Source of the DNA: JBARDN01 sp963755705
GTDB lineage: Bacteria; Desulfobacterota; Binatia; Binatales; Binataceae
Assembly: GCA_963755705.1 (NCBI GenBank)
Contig: CAVWKW010000001.1
Span: 1,364,001 to 1,428,000, forward strand
Length of the DNA stretch: 64,000 nucleotides
Direction: 5' to 3'
Part shown: positions 7,656 to 16,870 of the stretch, piece after piece
How positions within the stretch are numbered: position 1 is the stretch's first letter
Layout: every line of letters begins with the position of its first letter
Translations under genes and position numbers: made by a program
The notes under the pieces: model-generated
Databases searched by the model: none
The model's input: only the letters and a program-made list of their open reading frames with translations
Told to the model about the DNA's origin: nothing

Positions 7656-8846
7656 ATGAAGACGCTGGTTCAATATCTGATCGCCTCCGGGATCTTCGGC
7701 AAGAACCCGCCGTACGATCTGGTCGCGGCGATCGCCGTGTTCGTTCTGAGCGCCGTTGTATTTCTGGGCGTCGCGTTTCCCTTCGCCGGAATCGTGAGCT
7801 GGGTTGAGCGCCGCGTATGGGCTCGCATCCAGTCGCGCGTCGGCCCGAACCGCGTCGGCCCCAACGGGTTCCTGCAGTGGCTCGCCGACGGCGTCAAGCA
7901 CGTGTGCAAGGAAGATATCGTGCCGACCGATTCCGACCCGCATCTGTTCAAGATGGCGCCGTACCTGGTCGTGCTCGCGTTCGTGCTGCCGTGGGCGGTG
8001 ATGCCGTTTTCGTCGTCGCTGATTCTGGCCGACCTGAATGTCGGAATCCTCTACATGACTTCCGTCACCGCGCTGACCGTGGTCGGCGTGCTGATGGCGG
8101 GATGGGCGTCGAACGACAAATGGTCGCTGATTGGCGGAATCCGCTCGGCCGCGCAGATCGTCAGCTACGAGATTCCCGCCGGCCTCTCGATTTTTCCGAT
8201 CGTCCTGATGACCGGCACGCTCTCGATGCAGGGGATCATCCAGGCGCAGGGCTGGGCCCCGATGCACTGGTTTCTGTTCGCCAACCCATTCACGTTTGTC
8301 GCGGCCAATATCCTGTTCATCTCCGCGCTGGCCGAGGGCAATCGCACTCCGTTCGATCTGCCCGAGGCCGAGTCCGAGCTCGTCGCCGGCTTCGCGACCG
8401 AGTACAGCGGAATGCGCTACCTGTTTTTCTTCATGGCGGAGTGGGGCAACCTGTTCATCATCGGCGCGATCATCACGACCCTGTTCCTCGGCGGATGGCA
8501 ATTCCCGCACCTCACGAAGAACGTCGTCCTGATGAACGTCCTGCAGCTCATCACGTTCAACATCAAAGTGCTGTTCCTGGTCTTCGTGTCGATGTGGGTG
8601 CGCGGCACGTTGCCGCGTGTGCGGATCGATCAGCTCATGACGCTGTGCTGGAAATATTTTGTGCCGATCGCATTCGTCAACATGATCGGCACCGCGATCT
8701 GGGTTGCCGTGTGGCCCGAAGGAAATTCCTGGGCCGGCTATATCATGCTCGCCGCGGGAATTGTGGTCGGCGTCGTGTTCATCCAGCGGGTCGTGTACTA
8801 CGCAAAACGTTCCCGGATGCAGTTGTATTACAACCCGACGATTTAA
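7656..8846 (+). CDS. nuoH: NADH-quinone oxidoreductase subunit H
   Basis: A 396-residue membrane subunit (ND1 type), about eight or nine transmembrane helices, connecting the quinone site to the membrane arm. Signature segments are FAGIVSWVERRVWARIQSRVGPNRVGPNG near the N-terminus and AEGNRTPFDLPEAESELVAGFATEYSG in the middle, whose acidic residues line the E-channel. ATG 7656 is seven bases past the nuoD stop, and the in-frame extension upstream would overlap nuoD, so I rejected it. The end has a typical Arg-rich tail (YAKRSRMQLYYN). Confidence 0.96.
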   Translation: MKTLVQYLIASGIFGKNPPYDLVAAIAVFVLSAVVFLGVAFPFAGIVSWVERRVWARIQSRVGPNRVGPNGFLQWLADGVKHVCKEDIVPTDSDPHLFKMAPYLVVLAFVLPWAVMPFSSSLILADLNVGILYMTSVTALTVVGVLMAGWASNDKWSLIGGIRSAAQIVSYEIPAGLSIFPIVLMTGTLSMQGIIQAQGWAPMHWFLFANPFTFVAANILFISALAEGNRTPFDLPEAESELVAGFATEYSGMRYLFFFMAEWGNLFIIGAIITTLFLGGWQFPHLTKNVVLMNVLQLITFNIKVLFLVFVSMWVRGTLPRVRIDQLMTLCWKYFVPIAFVNMIGTAIWVAVWPEGNSWAGYIMLAAGIVVGVVFIQRVVYYAKRSRMQLYYNPTI

Positions 8847-8879
8847 TGCCGGAGATTCTGATCGCCTGAGTAAAAAACC

Positions 8880-9449
8880 ATGGGTGCGTTTGGCTCTTAC
8901 GTTGAAAATATAAAAGACGCCGTCACCTCGATCTTCGAGGGGATGGCGGTGACCGCCTCGCACTTCGTGCGCAAGCCCTACACCGTGCAGTATCCGGATC
9001 GCACCGATATTCGCGTTCAGGACACGCTCCCGTTCCGCTACCGCGGAATCCTGGAAGTCGATCTCGAAATCTGCACCGGATGCCTCGCGTGCGAGCGCGC
9101 CTGCCCAATCGACTGTATCGTGATCGCGGTCGAGAAAGATCCCGCGACCCGCGGCATGATCATCTCGCAGTTCGATATCGATATCGCCAAGTGCATGTTC
9201 TGCGGACTCTGCAGCGAGCCGTGCCCGACCGGATCGATTCATCACACCACAGAATTTGAGGGCGCGGATTTCTCGCTCGAGAGCCTGATGCGCCGCTTCA
9301 TCAAGGAGCCGATTCACGCCTACAAGGCTAAAAAAGGCCCCGAGACCGATCCGCGTCTCGCCCCGATTCTCTCCCGCGGGATGCATTACCTCGACGAATG
9401 GGCGCAGCCGGGCGGTGCCAAGCCCGCGGAGGAGACCGAAGAGTCCTAG
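8880..9449 (+). CDS. nuoI: NADH-quinone oxidoreductase subunit I
   Basis: A 189-residue ferredoxin-like subunit carrying two [4Fe-4S] clusters (N6a and N6b). Ligands are Cys65, Cys68, Cys71, Cys75 (CTGCLACERACP) and Cys105, Cys108, Cys111, Cys115 (CMFCGLCSEPCP). In the usual complex it passes electrons from NuoG to NuoB; here no nuoG is in the operon, so NuoI is the natural docking point for an alternative donor such as ferredoxin. The C-terminal 45 residues are a charged extension. The gap to nuoH is 33 bases. Confidence 0.95.
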   Translation: MGAFGSYVENIKDAVTSIFEGMAVTASHFVRKPYTVQYPDRTDIRVQDTLPFRYRGILEVDLEICTGCLACERACPIDCIVIAVEKDPATRGMIISQFDIDIAKCMFCGLCSEPCPTGSIHHTTEFEGADFSLESLMRRFIKEPIHAYKAKKGPETDPRLAPILSRGMHYLDEWAQPGGAKPAEETEES

Positions 9450-9451
9450 CC

Positions 9452-9471
9452 CGCGGACGCTCACGTCCGCG
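9452..9471 (+). other. Stem-loop between nuoI and nuoJ
   Basis: An 8-base perfect stem (CGCGGACG / CGTCCGCG) with a CTCA loop begins three bases after the nuoI stop. It has no T-tract, so it is not a classical terminator. It could set mRNA stability or partial termination within the operon. The nuoJ ribosome site (AAGGAG) follows directly. Confidence 0.45.
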
Positions 9472-9494
9472 TCGCCAAGGAGAGAGGGGCGCCC

Positions 9495-9992
9495 ATGCTC
9501 GAGACCGTAATCTTCTACGCACTTGCCGCGCTGACGGTGGGCTCCGCCGCGATCGTCGCGTTTTCGCGCAATATCGTCTACTCGACCTTCGCTTTGTTGG
9601 GCGCGTTCATGGGTGTGGTCGGAATTTATATTCTGCTCGCCGCGGATTTCGTCGCGATGGTGCAGCTACTCGTTTACGTTGGCGGAATTCTGGTCCTGAC
9701 GATTTTCGCGGTGATGCTCACGCAGGGAATCGCCGACGTCACCATCTCGAATCGCGCGGTCGGTACCGTGCCGGCCCTTGTGACGACGGTGATCGCCGGC
9801 GCCGTGATGCTCTATGCGATCGCGCATACCACTTGGCATCAGGCCGCCGTTCATATCACCGCGCCCACGACCTACGGAATCGGCAACGCGTTTTTGGGTG
9901 AGTACGTGCTGCCGTTCGAGGTCGCATCGCTGGTGCTGCTAGCCGCTTTGATCGGCGCGATCGTCATTTCGCGCCACGAAGCGCGGGAGTAA
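9495..9992 (+). CDS. nuoJ: NADH-quinone oxidoreductase subunit J
   Basis: A 165-residue membrane subunit (ND6 type) with five transmembrane helices. The conserved third helix motif is seen as DFVAMVQLLVYVGGILVLTIFAVML, in which the glycine-containing pi-bulge helix takes part in coupling electron transfer to proton pumping. It is preceded by AAGGAGAG and an upstream stem-loop. The C-terminus ends VISRHEARE. NuoK follows after 19 bases. Confidence 0.93.
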   Translation: MLETVIFYALAALTVGSAAIVAFSRNIVYSTFALLGAFMGVVGIYILLAADFVAMVQLLVYVGGILVLTIFAVMLTQGIADVTISNRAVGTVPALVTTVIAGAVMLYAIAHTTWHQAAVHITAPTTYGIGNAFLGEYVLPFEVASLVLLAALIGAIVISRHEARE

Positions 9993-10011
9993 CGGAGGCC
10001 GGGGGACTTAA

Positions 10012-10326
10012 ATGGGCGGGGGAATCGGGCTCGATCATTTTCTGATCCTGAGCCTTATCATATTCGCACTCGGGATGTTCTGCGTGCTGACGCGGCGCAA
10101 CGCGATCGGCATCCTGATGGGGGTCGAGTTGATTCTTAACTCGGCCAATATCAATTATCTCGCATTCGCGTTCTATGGCGGCGGCAAGTACGACGGCCAG
10201 ATTTTCGCCATCTTTGTGATCATGCTCGCCGCCGCGGAGGCGGTAATCGGTCTCGCCGTGGTTTTGGCGATCTACCAGAACTTCAGGACCATCGACGTCG
10301 GTGCGACCGAAAACCTCAGTGGATAA
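10012..10326 (+). CDS. nuoK: NADH-quinone oxidoreductase subunit K
   Basis: A 104-residue three-helix membrane subunit (ND4L type). The motif GILMGVELILNSANINYLAF places the conserved Glu in helix 2, and AAAEAVIGLAVVLAIYQ carries the second conserved Glu in helix 3; both belong to the proton path near the E-channel. Length is standard. A 194-base gap follows before nuoL, the longest within the operon. Confidence 0.95.
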   Translation: MGGGIGLDHFLILSLIIFALGMFCVLTRRNAIGILMGVELILNSANINYLAFAFYGGGKYDGQIFAIFVIMLAAAEAVIGLAVVLAIYQNFRTIDVGATENLSG

Positions 10327-10520
10327 CCTCTTTGCGGGGCGGGCGAAGATCGCTGCGCGGATTCGCGCGGAGTATCGATTTTCCTTTTCGGCGGATCGGT
10401 TTTCTGCTTATATCAGCCGCGTGCCCGAACGCGGTGGGGATTGCGGCGATGGTGGCGTGCGTGGATTTGCTTCCTGCCGGCCTCTGAACGTGGACCTAGC
10501 GTAAACGTGGATCGTGATTG

Positions 10521-12581
10521 ATGGATCACCCGGTAAGCATAACGGTTGCGCGCTACATTATCCTGCTGCCGCTCGTCGGCGCGGCGATTAATTTTCTGGC
10601 CGGCGCGTGGCTGCAAAAAACCTTCGGCAAACGCGCGATCACCGCTGTCGGATGCGGCGTCGTGATCCTCGCTTTCATCCTGGCCGTGCGCACGTTCTTC
10701 GCGATGCTCTCGCTGCCGCCCGATTCGCGCTCCATGCTCGATAGCCTGTGGCCGTGGATCCATTACGGAGGCCTCGATCTCGATATCGCCTTCTGGCTCG
10801 ACCCGCTCTCGATGATCATGACGCTCATCATCACCGGCGTCGGCGGCCTCATCCACATTTATTCCACCGGCTACATGCACGACGACGACGCCTACTGGCG
10901 CTTCTTTGGATGGCTCAACCTGTTCACCTTCGCGATGCTGATCCTCGTGCTGGGCGACAACCTGTGGCTGATGTTCGTCGGATGGGAAGGGGTGGGACTG
11001 TGCTCCTTCGCGCTGATCGGCTTCTGGTACAAGGTCTATGCCAACACCACCGCCGGCAATAAGGCGTTCATCGTCAATCGCGTCGGCGATCTCGCCTTCG
11101 TAGTCGCACTCTATGCGTTGTTCGCCTCGCTCGGCGCCGTCGGCCATCCGACCCTCGTCACGCGCGAGGTCGCCAGGTACGCGCCGTTGCTCGCCGGGAT
11201 GCCGGGTTATCTCGGCATGACGATGGTCACCTTCGTGACGCTGATGATGTTCGCCGGAGCGACCGGAAAATCCGCGCAGATTCCGCTCTACATCTGGCTG
11301 CCCGACGCGATGGCCGGCCCGACTCCCGTCAGCGCCCTAATTCACGCGGCGACGATGGTTACTGCGGGCATCTACATGATCGCGCGGATGAATTTCCTGT
11401 TCGTGATGGCGCCCGCGACGATGACGGTGGTCGCCGTGATTGGCGGCCTAACCGCGTTCTTCGCCGCCACTGTCGGTATCGCGCAGAACGACATCAAGAA
11501 AGTCCTCGCCTACTCGACCGTGTCACAGCTTGGTTACATGATGGCTGCGGTCGGTGTCGGCGCGTTCGCCGCCGGCGTCTTCCATTTGATGACGCACGCA
11601 TTCTTCAAGGCGTGCCTCTTCCTCGGCGCCGGCTCTGTGATTCACGCGATGGGCGGTGAACAGGACATGCGCCAGATGGGCGGCCTGCGCCATCACATGC
11701 CGATCACGTTCCTGACTTTCCTCGCCGCCACGCTCGCGATCTCCGGCGTGCCTCCGTTCGCCGGCTTCATGTCCAAGGACGAAATTATCTGGCAGGCGTT
11801 CGCGCACGGCCATATCGCCGTGTGGTTGCTCCTGCTGCTCGGCGCTGGGATCACTGTCTTCTACATGTTCCGCCAGGTCTACATGACCTTCTTCGGAGAT
11901 TTTCGCGGCACCCACGAGCAGCAGCATCACCTGCACGAATCACCGCCCTCGATGGCGTACGTGCTGATCGTGCTGGGCCTGCTTTCGGTCTTCGGCGGAC
12001 TGGTCAAGATTCCTGAGTTCATCGCGACCTTCAAACCGTTCGAAGATTTTCTCGATCCCGTATTCAGCTCGCCGATGACTGTGCAACTGACGCACGCTGG
12101 TATCCATAATCGCGGCACCGAGGCCGCGCTCGGCTTCGTCACCTTCTCGATGGTCGTCATCGGATGGTTGCTCGCGGACCTGATGTACCGGCAGAAGCGG
12201 ATCGATCCGGCGCGGTTCAGCACCGCGCTCGGCGGCGCGCCCTACAGGGTGGTCGAGAACAAATACTACGTCGATGAATTTTACGGCTTCACGGTCGTGC
12301 GCCCGTACCTGGCGCTCACTCGCGCGCTTGCGTGGTTCGATTCGAACATTATCGACGGAGTCGTGAACCTGGCCGCCACCCTCACGGTTCTGGTCGCGTG
12401 GATGTCGGGCCTGTTCGATAGCTACGTCGTCGATGGACTAGTGAATGCGGCCTCGCTGGTCACGCTGGATGTGGGCAGCCGCCTGCGCAGGCTTCAGACC
12501 GGTTCGATCAATGGTTACCTATACGGAATTCTGGCCGCGGTGATGGTGATTCTGCTGGCGCGCGCGATGCTGCGCGTGTAG
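10521..12581 (+). CDS. nuoL: NADH-quinone oxidoreductase subunit L
   Basis: A 686-residue antiporter-like subunit, distal in the membrane arm, with the usual core helices plus the long C-terminal lateral helix region. Visible signatures: YMHDDDAYWRFFGWLNLFTFAML, LFVGWEGVGLCSFALIGFWY (conserved Glu), GATGKSAQIPLYIWLPDAMAGPTPVSALIHAATMV (conserved Lys and the His-rich loop) and QNDIKKVLAYSTVSQLGYM. All spell NuoL/Mrp-family proton channels. ATG 10521 is preferred to TTG 10518. No convincing ribosome site is seen, and the 194 bases upstream of the start hold nothing recognisable. Confidence 0.95.
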   Translation: MDHPVSITVARYIILLPLVGAAINFLAGAWLQKTFGKRAITAVGCGVVILAFILAVRTFFAMLSLPPDSRSMLDSLWPWIHYGGLDLDIAFWLDPLSMIMTLIITGVGGLIHIYSTGYMHDDDAYWRFFGWLNLFTFAMLILVLGDNLWLMFVGWEGVGLCSFALIGFWYKVYANTTAGNKAFIVNRVGDLAFVVALYALFASLGAVGHPTLVTREVARYAPLLAGMPGYLGMTMVTFVTLMMFAGATGKSAQIPLYIWLPDAMAGPTPVSALIHAATMVTAGIYMIARMNFLFVMAPATMTVVAVIGGLTAFFAATVGIAQNDIKKVLAYSTVSQLGYMMAAVGVGAFAAGVFHLMTHAFFKACLFLGAGSVIHAMGGEQDMRQMGGLRHHMPITFLTFLAATLAISGVPPFAGFMSKDEIIWQAFAHGHIAVWLLLLLGAGITVFYMFRQVYMTFFGDFRGTHEQQHHLHESPPSMAYVLIVLGLLSVFGGLVKIPEFIATFKPFEDFLDPVFSSPMTVQLTHAGIHNRGTEAALGFVTFSMVVIGWLLADLMYRQKRIDPARFSTALGGAPYRVVENKYYVDEFYGFTVVRPYLALTRALAWFDSNIIDGVVNLAATLTVLVAWMSGLFDSYVVDGLVNAASLVTLDVGSRLRRLQTGSINGYLYGILAAVMVILLARAMLRV

Positions 12582-12646
12582 CGGCCGCGATAGCGGAAAA
12601 GTTGGTTAGCCGGCAAGAGCCTTTCTGCAGAAGAGCATTATTCAAA

Positions 12647-14146
12647 ATGAGCCACCCCCTTACTCTGATCACCTTCGTTCCCTTAGTCGGAGCGGTCATA
12701 ATCCTGGCCTTGCCGCAGGCAATGTACGGCATCGCCAAATGGCTGGCCGTCGTCGCCACCGCGATCCAGCTCGCGATCGCGATTTGGCTCTATCGCGCCT
12801 TCGACACTACCACCACTGCCGCTCAATTCGTCGACAAGTTCAGCTGGATGCCCTCCTACCACATCACCTACTTCATGGGGGTTGACGGGATCAGCATCTC
12901 GATGGTGCTGCTGACCGCGCTTATCTGCTTTATCGCGGTGTTCGCGAGCTTCGGGATCAACCGCGCGGAGAAAGCCTACTACGCACTGCTGTTGATGCTC
13001 GACGCCGGGATGATGGGCGTGTTCGTCTCGCTGGATTTCTTCCTGTTCTACATTTTCTGGGAAGTGATGCTGCTGCCGATGTACTTCCTGATCGGCGTGT
13101 GGGGCGGACCGCGGCGCGAGTACGCCGCGATCAAGTTCTTCCTCTATACCCTGCTCGGCTCCGTGCTGATCCTGCTGGCGATGCTGGGGCTGTACTTCTA
13201 TGGCGCGCAGAACACCTTCGACATGACCGTGCTCGCCGCCAACGCCTCTCACTACTCGATCGGTTTCCAGCGCGTCGCATGGATCGCGCTATTCATAGGC
13301 TTTGCGATCAAAATTCCCGCGTTCCCGTTTCATACCTGGCTGCCCGACGCGCACGTCGAAGCTCCGACCGCGATTTCCGTCATCCTGGCCGGGGTGCTGC
13401 TCAAGATGGGCACCTACGGAATCCTGCGCGTCAACTTTGCGATTCTGCCCGCCGCCACCCACGAGCTCGCGTGGCTCTTCCTGGGCTTGCTCGGCACGGT
13501 CAATATCGTTTACGGCGCGATGTGTGCGATGGCGCAGACCGACTACAAAAAGCTCATCGCCTATTCTTCGATCAGCCACATGGGTTACGTGATGCTCGGA
13601 ATCGCGTCGTTCACCACCGCGGGAATCGACGGCGCCGTCCTCCAGATGTTCAATCACGGCACCATCACGGCGATGCTCTTCATCCTGGTCGGCGTGATCT
13701 ACGACCGCGCGCATCATCGCGAGATCGCCGGCTTCGGCGGACTCGCACAGCAAATGCCGGTTTACGCCGCCTTCACCGGCTTCGCGTTCTTCGCCGGAAT
13801 GGGCCTGCCCGGCATGTCGGCGTTCATCTCTGAAGTCCTGGTCCTGATCGGCGCGTGGCAGAGCTATCCGATACTGACGGTCTTCGCCGCCGCCACCGCG
13901 ATTCTGACCGCCGGCTATCTCCTCTGGACCTATCAGCGAATCTACCTGGGGCCGTTCAACGAAAAGTACAAGGGCTTTGCCGACCTGTCGCTGCGAGAGG
14001 CATTCACGCTCGTCCCGCTTGCGATTATCGTGCTCATCCTCGGCGTCTATCCGCACGCGGTGCTGGGCCTGCTCAACACCTCGCTGACGCATCTGAACCA
14101 GGTGGTGCTGTCAACGCCGGCCTCCGCGATCGCGCTGTTGCATTGA
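12647..14146 (+). CDS. nuoM: NADH-quinone oxidoreductase subunit M
   Basis: A 499-residue antiporter-like subunit (ND4 type). Motifs include GVDGISISMVLLTALI, FWEVMLLPMYFLIGVWGG (conserved Glu), KIPAFPFHTWLPDAHVEAPTAISVILAGVLLKMGTYG (conserved Lys) and QTDYKKLIAYSSISHMGYVMLG. Start ATG 12647 (MSHPLTLITF) fits the family; an in-frame TTG/GTG-type start 45 bases upstream would add an unlikely basic extension. About 14 transmembrane helices are expected. nuoN follows after 24 bases. Confidence 0.95.
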   Translation: MSHPLTLITFVPLVGAVIILALPQAMYGIAKWLAVVATAIQLAIAIWLYRAFDTTTTAAQFVDKFSWMPSYHITYFMGVDGISISMVLLTALICFIAVFASFGINRAEKAYYALLLMLDAGMMGVFVSLDFFLFYIFWEVMLLPMYFLIGVWGGPRREYAAIKFFLYTLLGSVLILLAMLGLYFYGAQNTFDMTVLAANASHYSIGFQRVAWIALFIGFAIKIPAFPFHTWLPDAHVEAPTAISVILAGVLLKMGTYGILRVNFAILPAATHELAWLFLGLLGTVNIVYGAMCAMAQTDYKKLIAYSSISHMGYVMLGIASFTTAGIDGAVLQMFNHGTITAMLFILVGVIYDRAHHREIAGFGGLAQQMPVYAAFTGFAFFAGMGLPGMSAFISEVLVLIGAWQSYPILTVFAAATAILTAGYLLWTYQRIYLGPFNEKYKGFADLSLREAFTLVPLAIIVLILGVYPHAVLGLLNTSLTHLNQVVLSTPASAIALLH

Positions 14147-14170
14147 TGGGATTGATGGGGTGATACGCTG

Positions 14171-15658
14171 ATGGACCTCGGCAATTACGCGAGCCTGATT
14201 CACTTTGCGCCCGAGCTGGTGCTCGCCGGCGGAATTCTGCTCCTGGTGATCCTCGATCTGCTGATGACCGATAAGCGGCGGCTCGGCGATATTGCGCTGC
14301 TCATCACCGTCGTCGCACTGCTGCTGATCGCGTTGGAGCCAGTCACGGCCGGCGCATGGCTGTTCCATCGGATGCTGGTGTTCGATTCGTTCGCGATCTA
14401 TTTCCGCGCGCTTATCGCGCTGGCCGCGATCGTCGCGGTCTGGATGTCGATCGGATCGGAAGAAGTCCGCGGATGCGATCAGGGCGAGTACTACGCGATT
14501 CTGCTTGCGAGCACGTTCGCGATGTTCCTGATGGCGGAGTCGGCGAACCTGCTGATGGCGTATCTCGCGCTCGAGTTCGTCTCGCTCACTTCCTACATCC
14601 TGACCGGATTTTTGAAGCACAACCGACGCTCGCTGGAAGCCGCGCTGAAGTACCTGATCTACGGCGGCGTCGCCTCGGGCACGATGATCTACGGCATGAG
14701 CTGGATTTTCGGAATCACCGGCTCGCTCGATTTCAACGTGATCAATCGCGCGCTCACCAGCCCCGGACACATCCCGGTCCTCGCCGTATTCATCGCGCTT
14801 GTGCTGATCCTGGCCGGGATGGGCTACAAGGTCGCGTCGGTGCCGTTCCACATGTGGGCGCCCGACGTTTATCAGGGCGCGCCGATTCCAATCACGACTT
14901 TCCTCGCGATCGGCTCGAAGGCCGCAGGCTTCGCGCTGCTGACGCGATTTTTCTATCCCGCGCTCTCCTCGATGACCGCGGCCGGCAACTGGCAGGCGCT
15001 TAAGGGCGTCGATTGGCCCGAGCTGTTGCTCTTCATCTGTATGATCACGATGACGCTCGGCAACCTGGCCGCGCTGCAGCAGACCAACATGAAGCGCCTG
15101 CTCGCGTACTCCTCGATCGCGCAGGCCGGCTACGCGCTGATGGGTTTCGTGGTGCTCTCGAACGACGGAATCCGCGCGATGCTGTTTTACCTGTTCGCCT
15201 ACTATGTGATGGACGCGGGCGCGTTCCTGGTCGTGATGATCGTCGCCAACTCGACCGGCCGCGAAGATATCGACGCCTACCGCGGCCTCGCCTGGCGCGG
15301 CGGAATCGTCCCGGCGATCGCGCTGACTATTTTCCTATTCTCTCTGACGGGCATTCCGCTGACGATAGGATTCATCGGCAAGTTCTATCTCTTCGCCGCG
15401 GTAATCAAGGGAAAATTCTACTGGCTCGCGCTAGTAGGAGTTCTGAACGCGGTGGTGTCGCTCTATTACTACATGGGCCCGATCAAGACGATGTTTCTCG
15501 ACCCCCCCAACGGCGACGAAGGCACTGTTACATTTGATTTCTGGAACTACGGCCTGATGGGTGTCCTCGCCTGCGCCACGATCATCCTCGGAATCTATTG
15601 GGCTCCTGTAATGTCCTTCGCCACCCGCTCCCTGCACTTCTTCACCGGCCCCATCTGA
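14171..15658 (+). CDS. nuoN: NADH-quinone oxidoreductase subunit N
   Basis: A 495-residue antiporter-like subunit (ND2 type), the last gene of the operon. Motifs include SANLLMAYLALEFVSLTSYILTGFLKHNRRSLEAALKYLIYGG, GYKVASVPFHMWAPDVYQGAPIPITTFLAIGSKAAGFALL (conserved Lys) and QTNMKRLLAYSSIAQAGYALMG. It ends in an amphipathic segment after the last helix. A hairpin 33 bases past the stop probably helps end the transcript. Confidence 0.95.
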   Translation: MDLGNYASLIHFAPELVLAGGILLLVILDLLMTDKRRLGDIALLITVVALLLIALEPVTAGAWLFHRMLVFDSFAIYFRALIALAAIVAVWMSIGSEEVRGCDQGEYYAILLASTFAMFLMAESANLLMAYLALEFVSLTSYILTGFLKHNRRSLEAALKYLIYGGVASGTMIYGMSWIFGITGSLDFNVINRALTSPGHIPVLAVFIALVLILAGMGYKVASVPFHMWAPDVYQGAPIPITTFLAIGSKAAGFALLTRFFYPALSSMTAAGNWQALKGVDWPELLLFICMITMTLGNLAALQQTNMKRLLAYSSIAQAGYALMGFVVLSNDGIRAMLFYLFAYYVMDAGAFLVVMIVANSTGREDIDAYRGLAWRGGIVPAIALTIFLFSLTGIPLTIGFIGKFYLFAAVIKGKFYWLALVGVLNAVVSLYYYMGPIKTMFLDPPNGDEGTVTFDFWNYGLMGVLACATIILGIYWAPVMSFATRSLHFFTGPI

Positions 15659-15690
15659 CAAAATAGCGGGTCCCGCCCCGCGCTTGGCTT

Positions 15691-15712
15691 CCCCTTTCCA
15701 TCCGGGAAGGGG
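15691..15712 (+). terminator. Hairpin downstream of nuoN, possible terminator
   Basis: A 9-base-pair stem with one G-T wobble (CCCCTTTCC / GGGAAGGGG sharing, loop ATCC). The following bases TTAAATGTT are only weakly T-rich, so factor-independent termination is uncertain. Its place after the last nuo gene and before an unrelated gene supports a role at the transcript end. Confidence 0.4.
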
Positions 15713-15826
15713 TTAAATGTTAGGCCGATCTTAAATATTCGGGAGTTGGAGGCGTAGATTCAAAACCGGATCCCGGATCAATCTGAATCGAACGCCGCCC
15801 GCGCACGCGGCGGCAGGAAGTTCCCC

Positions 15827-16870
15827 ATGAAAAAAATCCTCATCCTCGGCGTCAACGGGTTCATCGGCCACCATCTGACCAAGCGCATTATCGAAACCAC
15901 CGATTGGCAGGTCTACGGCATGGACATGAGCACCAACCGCGTGAGCGAATGGCTGGATCATCGGCGCTTCCATTTTTTCGAAGGCGACATCACTATCAAC
16001 AAGGAGTGGATCGAGTACCACGTGCGCAAGTGCGACGTGATCATACCGCTGGTCGCGATCGCCACTCCGGCGACCTATGTGAAAGACCCGCTGCGCGTCT
16101 TCGAGCTGGATTTCGAGGCCAACCTGCCCATCGTGCGCCAATGCGTTAAACACAAGAAGCGCATCCTGTTCCCCTCGACCAGCGAAGTGTACGGCATGTG
16201 CCGCGACAGCGAGTTCGACTCGGACACCTCCGAGCTGATCTACGGCCCCATCAACAAGCCGCGCTGGATCTATGCCTGCTCGAAGCAATTGATGGACCGC
16301 GTCATCCACGCCTACGGCACCAACGAAGGCCTGGACTACACCCTGTTCCGCCCCTTCAACTGGATCGGCGCCGGCCTCGACAGCATCTACACCGCCAAAG
16401 AGGGTTCCAGCCGCGTCATTACGCAGTTCCTTGGTCACATCGTGCGCGGCGAACCAATCAAGCTCGTCAACAGCGGTCAGCAGAAGCGCGCCTTCACCTA
16501 TGTGGACGATGGCATCGCCGCGCTCATGCGCATCATCGAGAATCCCGAAGGCCGCGCCACCCGCCAGATCTACAATATCGGCAACCCGGTCAACAATTTC
16601 TCGATCCGCGAGCTGGCCGAGATGATGCTGGCGCTCGCCGCCGAATACGACGAATATCGCGACAACGCCCGGAAGGTGGAACTGATCACGATAACTGCCG
16701 ACGCATACTACGGCAGCGGCTATCAGGACGTGCAGAACCGCGTGCCGAAGATCGAGAACACCAAGGCCGATCTGAACTGGGCCCCGACGGTTTTCATGCC
16801 GGAGGCGCTTCGGCACATCTTCGACGCCTATCGCGACCACGTCGCCGACGCGCGCGATCTGTTCAACTGA
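15827..16870 (+). CDS. Stand-alone ArnA-type UDP-glucuronate decarboxylase (UDP-4-keto-pentose/UDP-xylose synthase type)
   Basis: A 347-residue extended short-chain dehydrogenase with GVNGFIGHH (NAD-binding), PSTSEVYGM (Thr118, Ser119, Glu120) and Tyr149-x3-Lys153. Long stretches match the C-terminal decarboxylase half of E. coli ArnA as I recall it (WIEYHVRKCDV, PLVAIATPATY, NKPRWIY, LFRPFNW, GYQDVQNR). The Ser-Glu pair and the Arg in YQDVQNR are the residues needed for oxidative decarboxylation of UDP-glucuronate to UDP-4-keto-arabinose. The N-terminal formyltransferase half of ArnA is absent, as in bacterial UDP-4-keto-pentose/UDP-xylose synthases. No arnB, arnC or arnD is nearby. Codons here end in C more uniformly than in the neighbours, and AT-rich DNA follows: possible acquisition by transfer. 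Confidence 0.88.
   Translation: MKKILILGVNGFIGHHLTKRIIETTDWQVYGMDMSTNRVSEWLDHRRFHFFEGDITINKEWIEYHVRKCDVIIPLVAIATPATYVKDPLRVFELDFEANLPIVRQCVKHKKRILFPSTSEVYGMCRDSEFDSDTSELIYGPINKPRWIYACSKQLMDRVIHAYGTNEGLDYTLFRPFNWIGAGLDSIYTAKEGSSRVITQFLGHIVRGEPIKLVNSGQQKRAFTYVDDGIAALMRIIENPEGRATRQIYNIGNPVNNFSIRELAEMMLALAAEYDEYRDNARKVELITITADAYYGSGYQDVQNRVPKIENTKADLNWAPTVFMPEALRHIFDAYRDHVADARDLFN

Noticed and set aside
10327..10520. Short open frame in the nuoK-nuoL gap
   Set aside because: The only frame overlaps the end of nuoK and has arginine/serine-rich composition typical of a shadow; no start signal.
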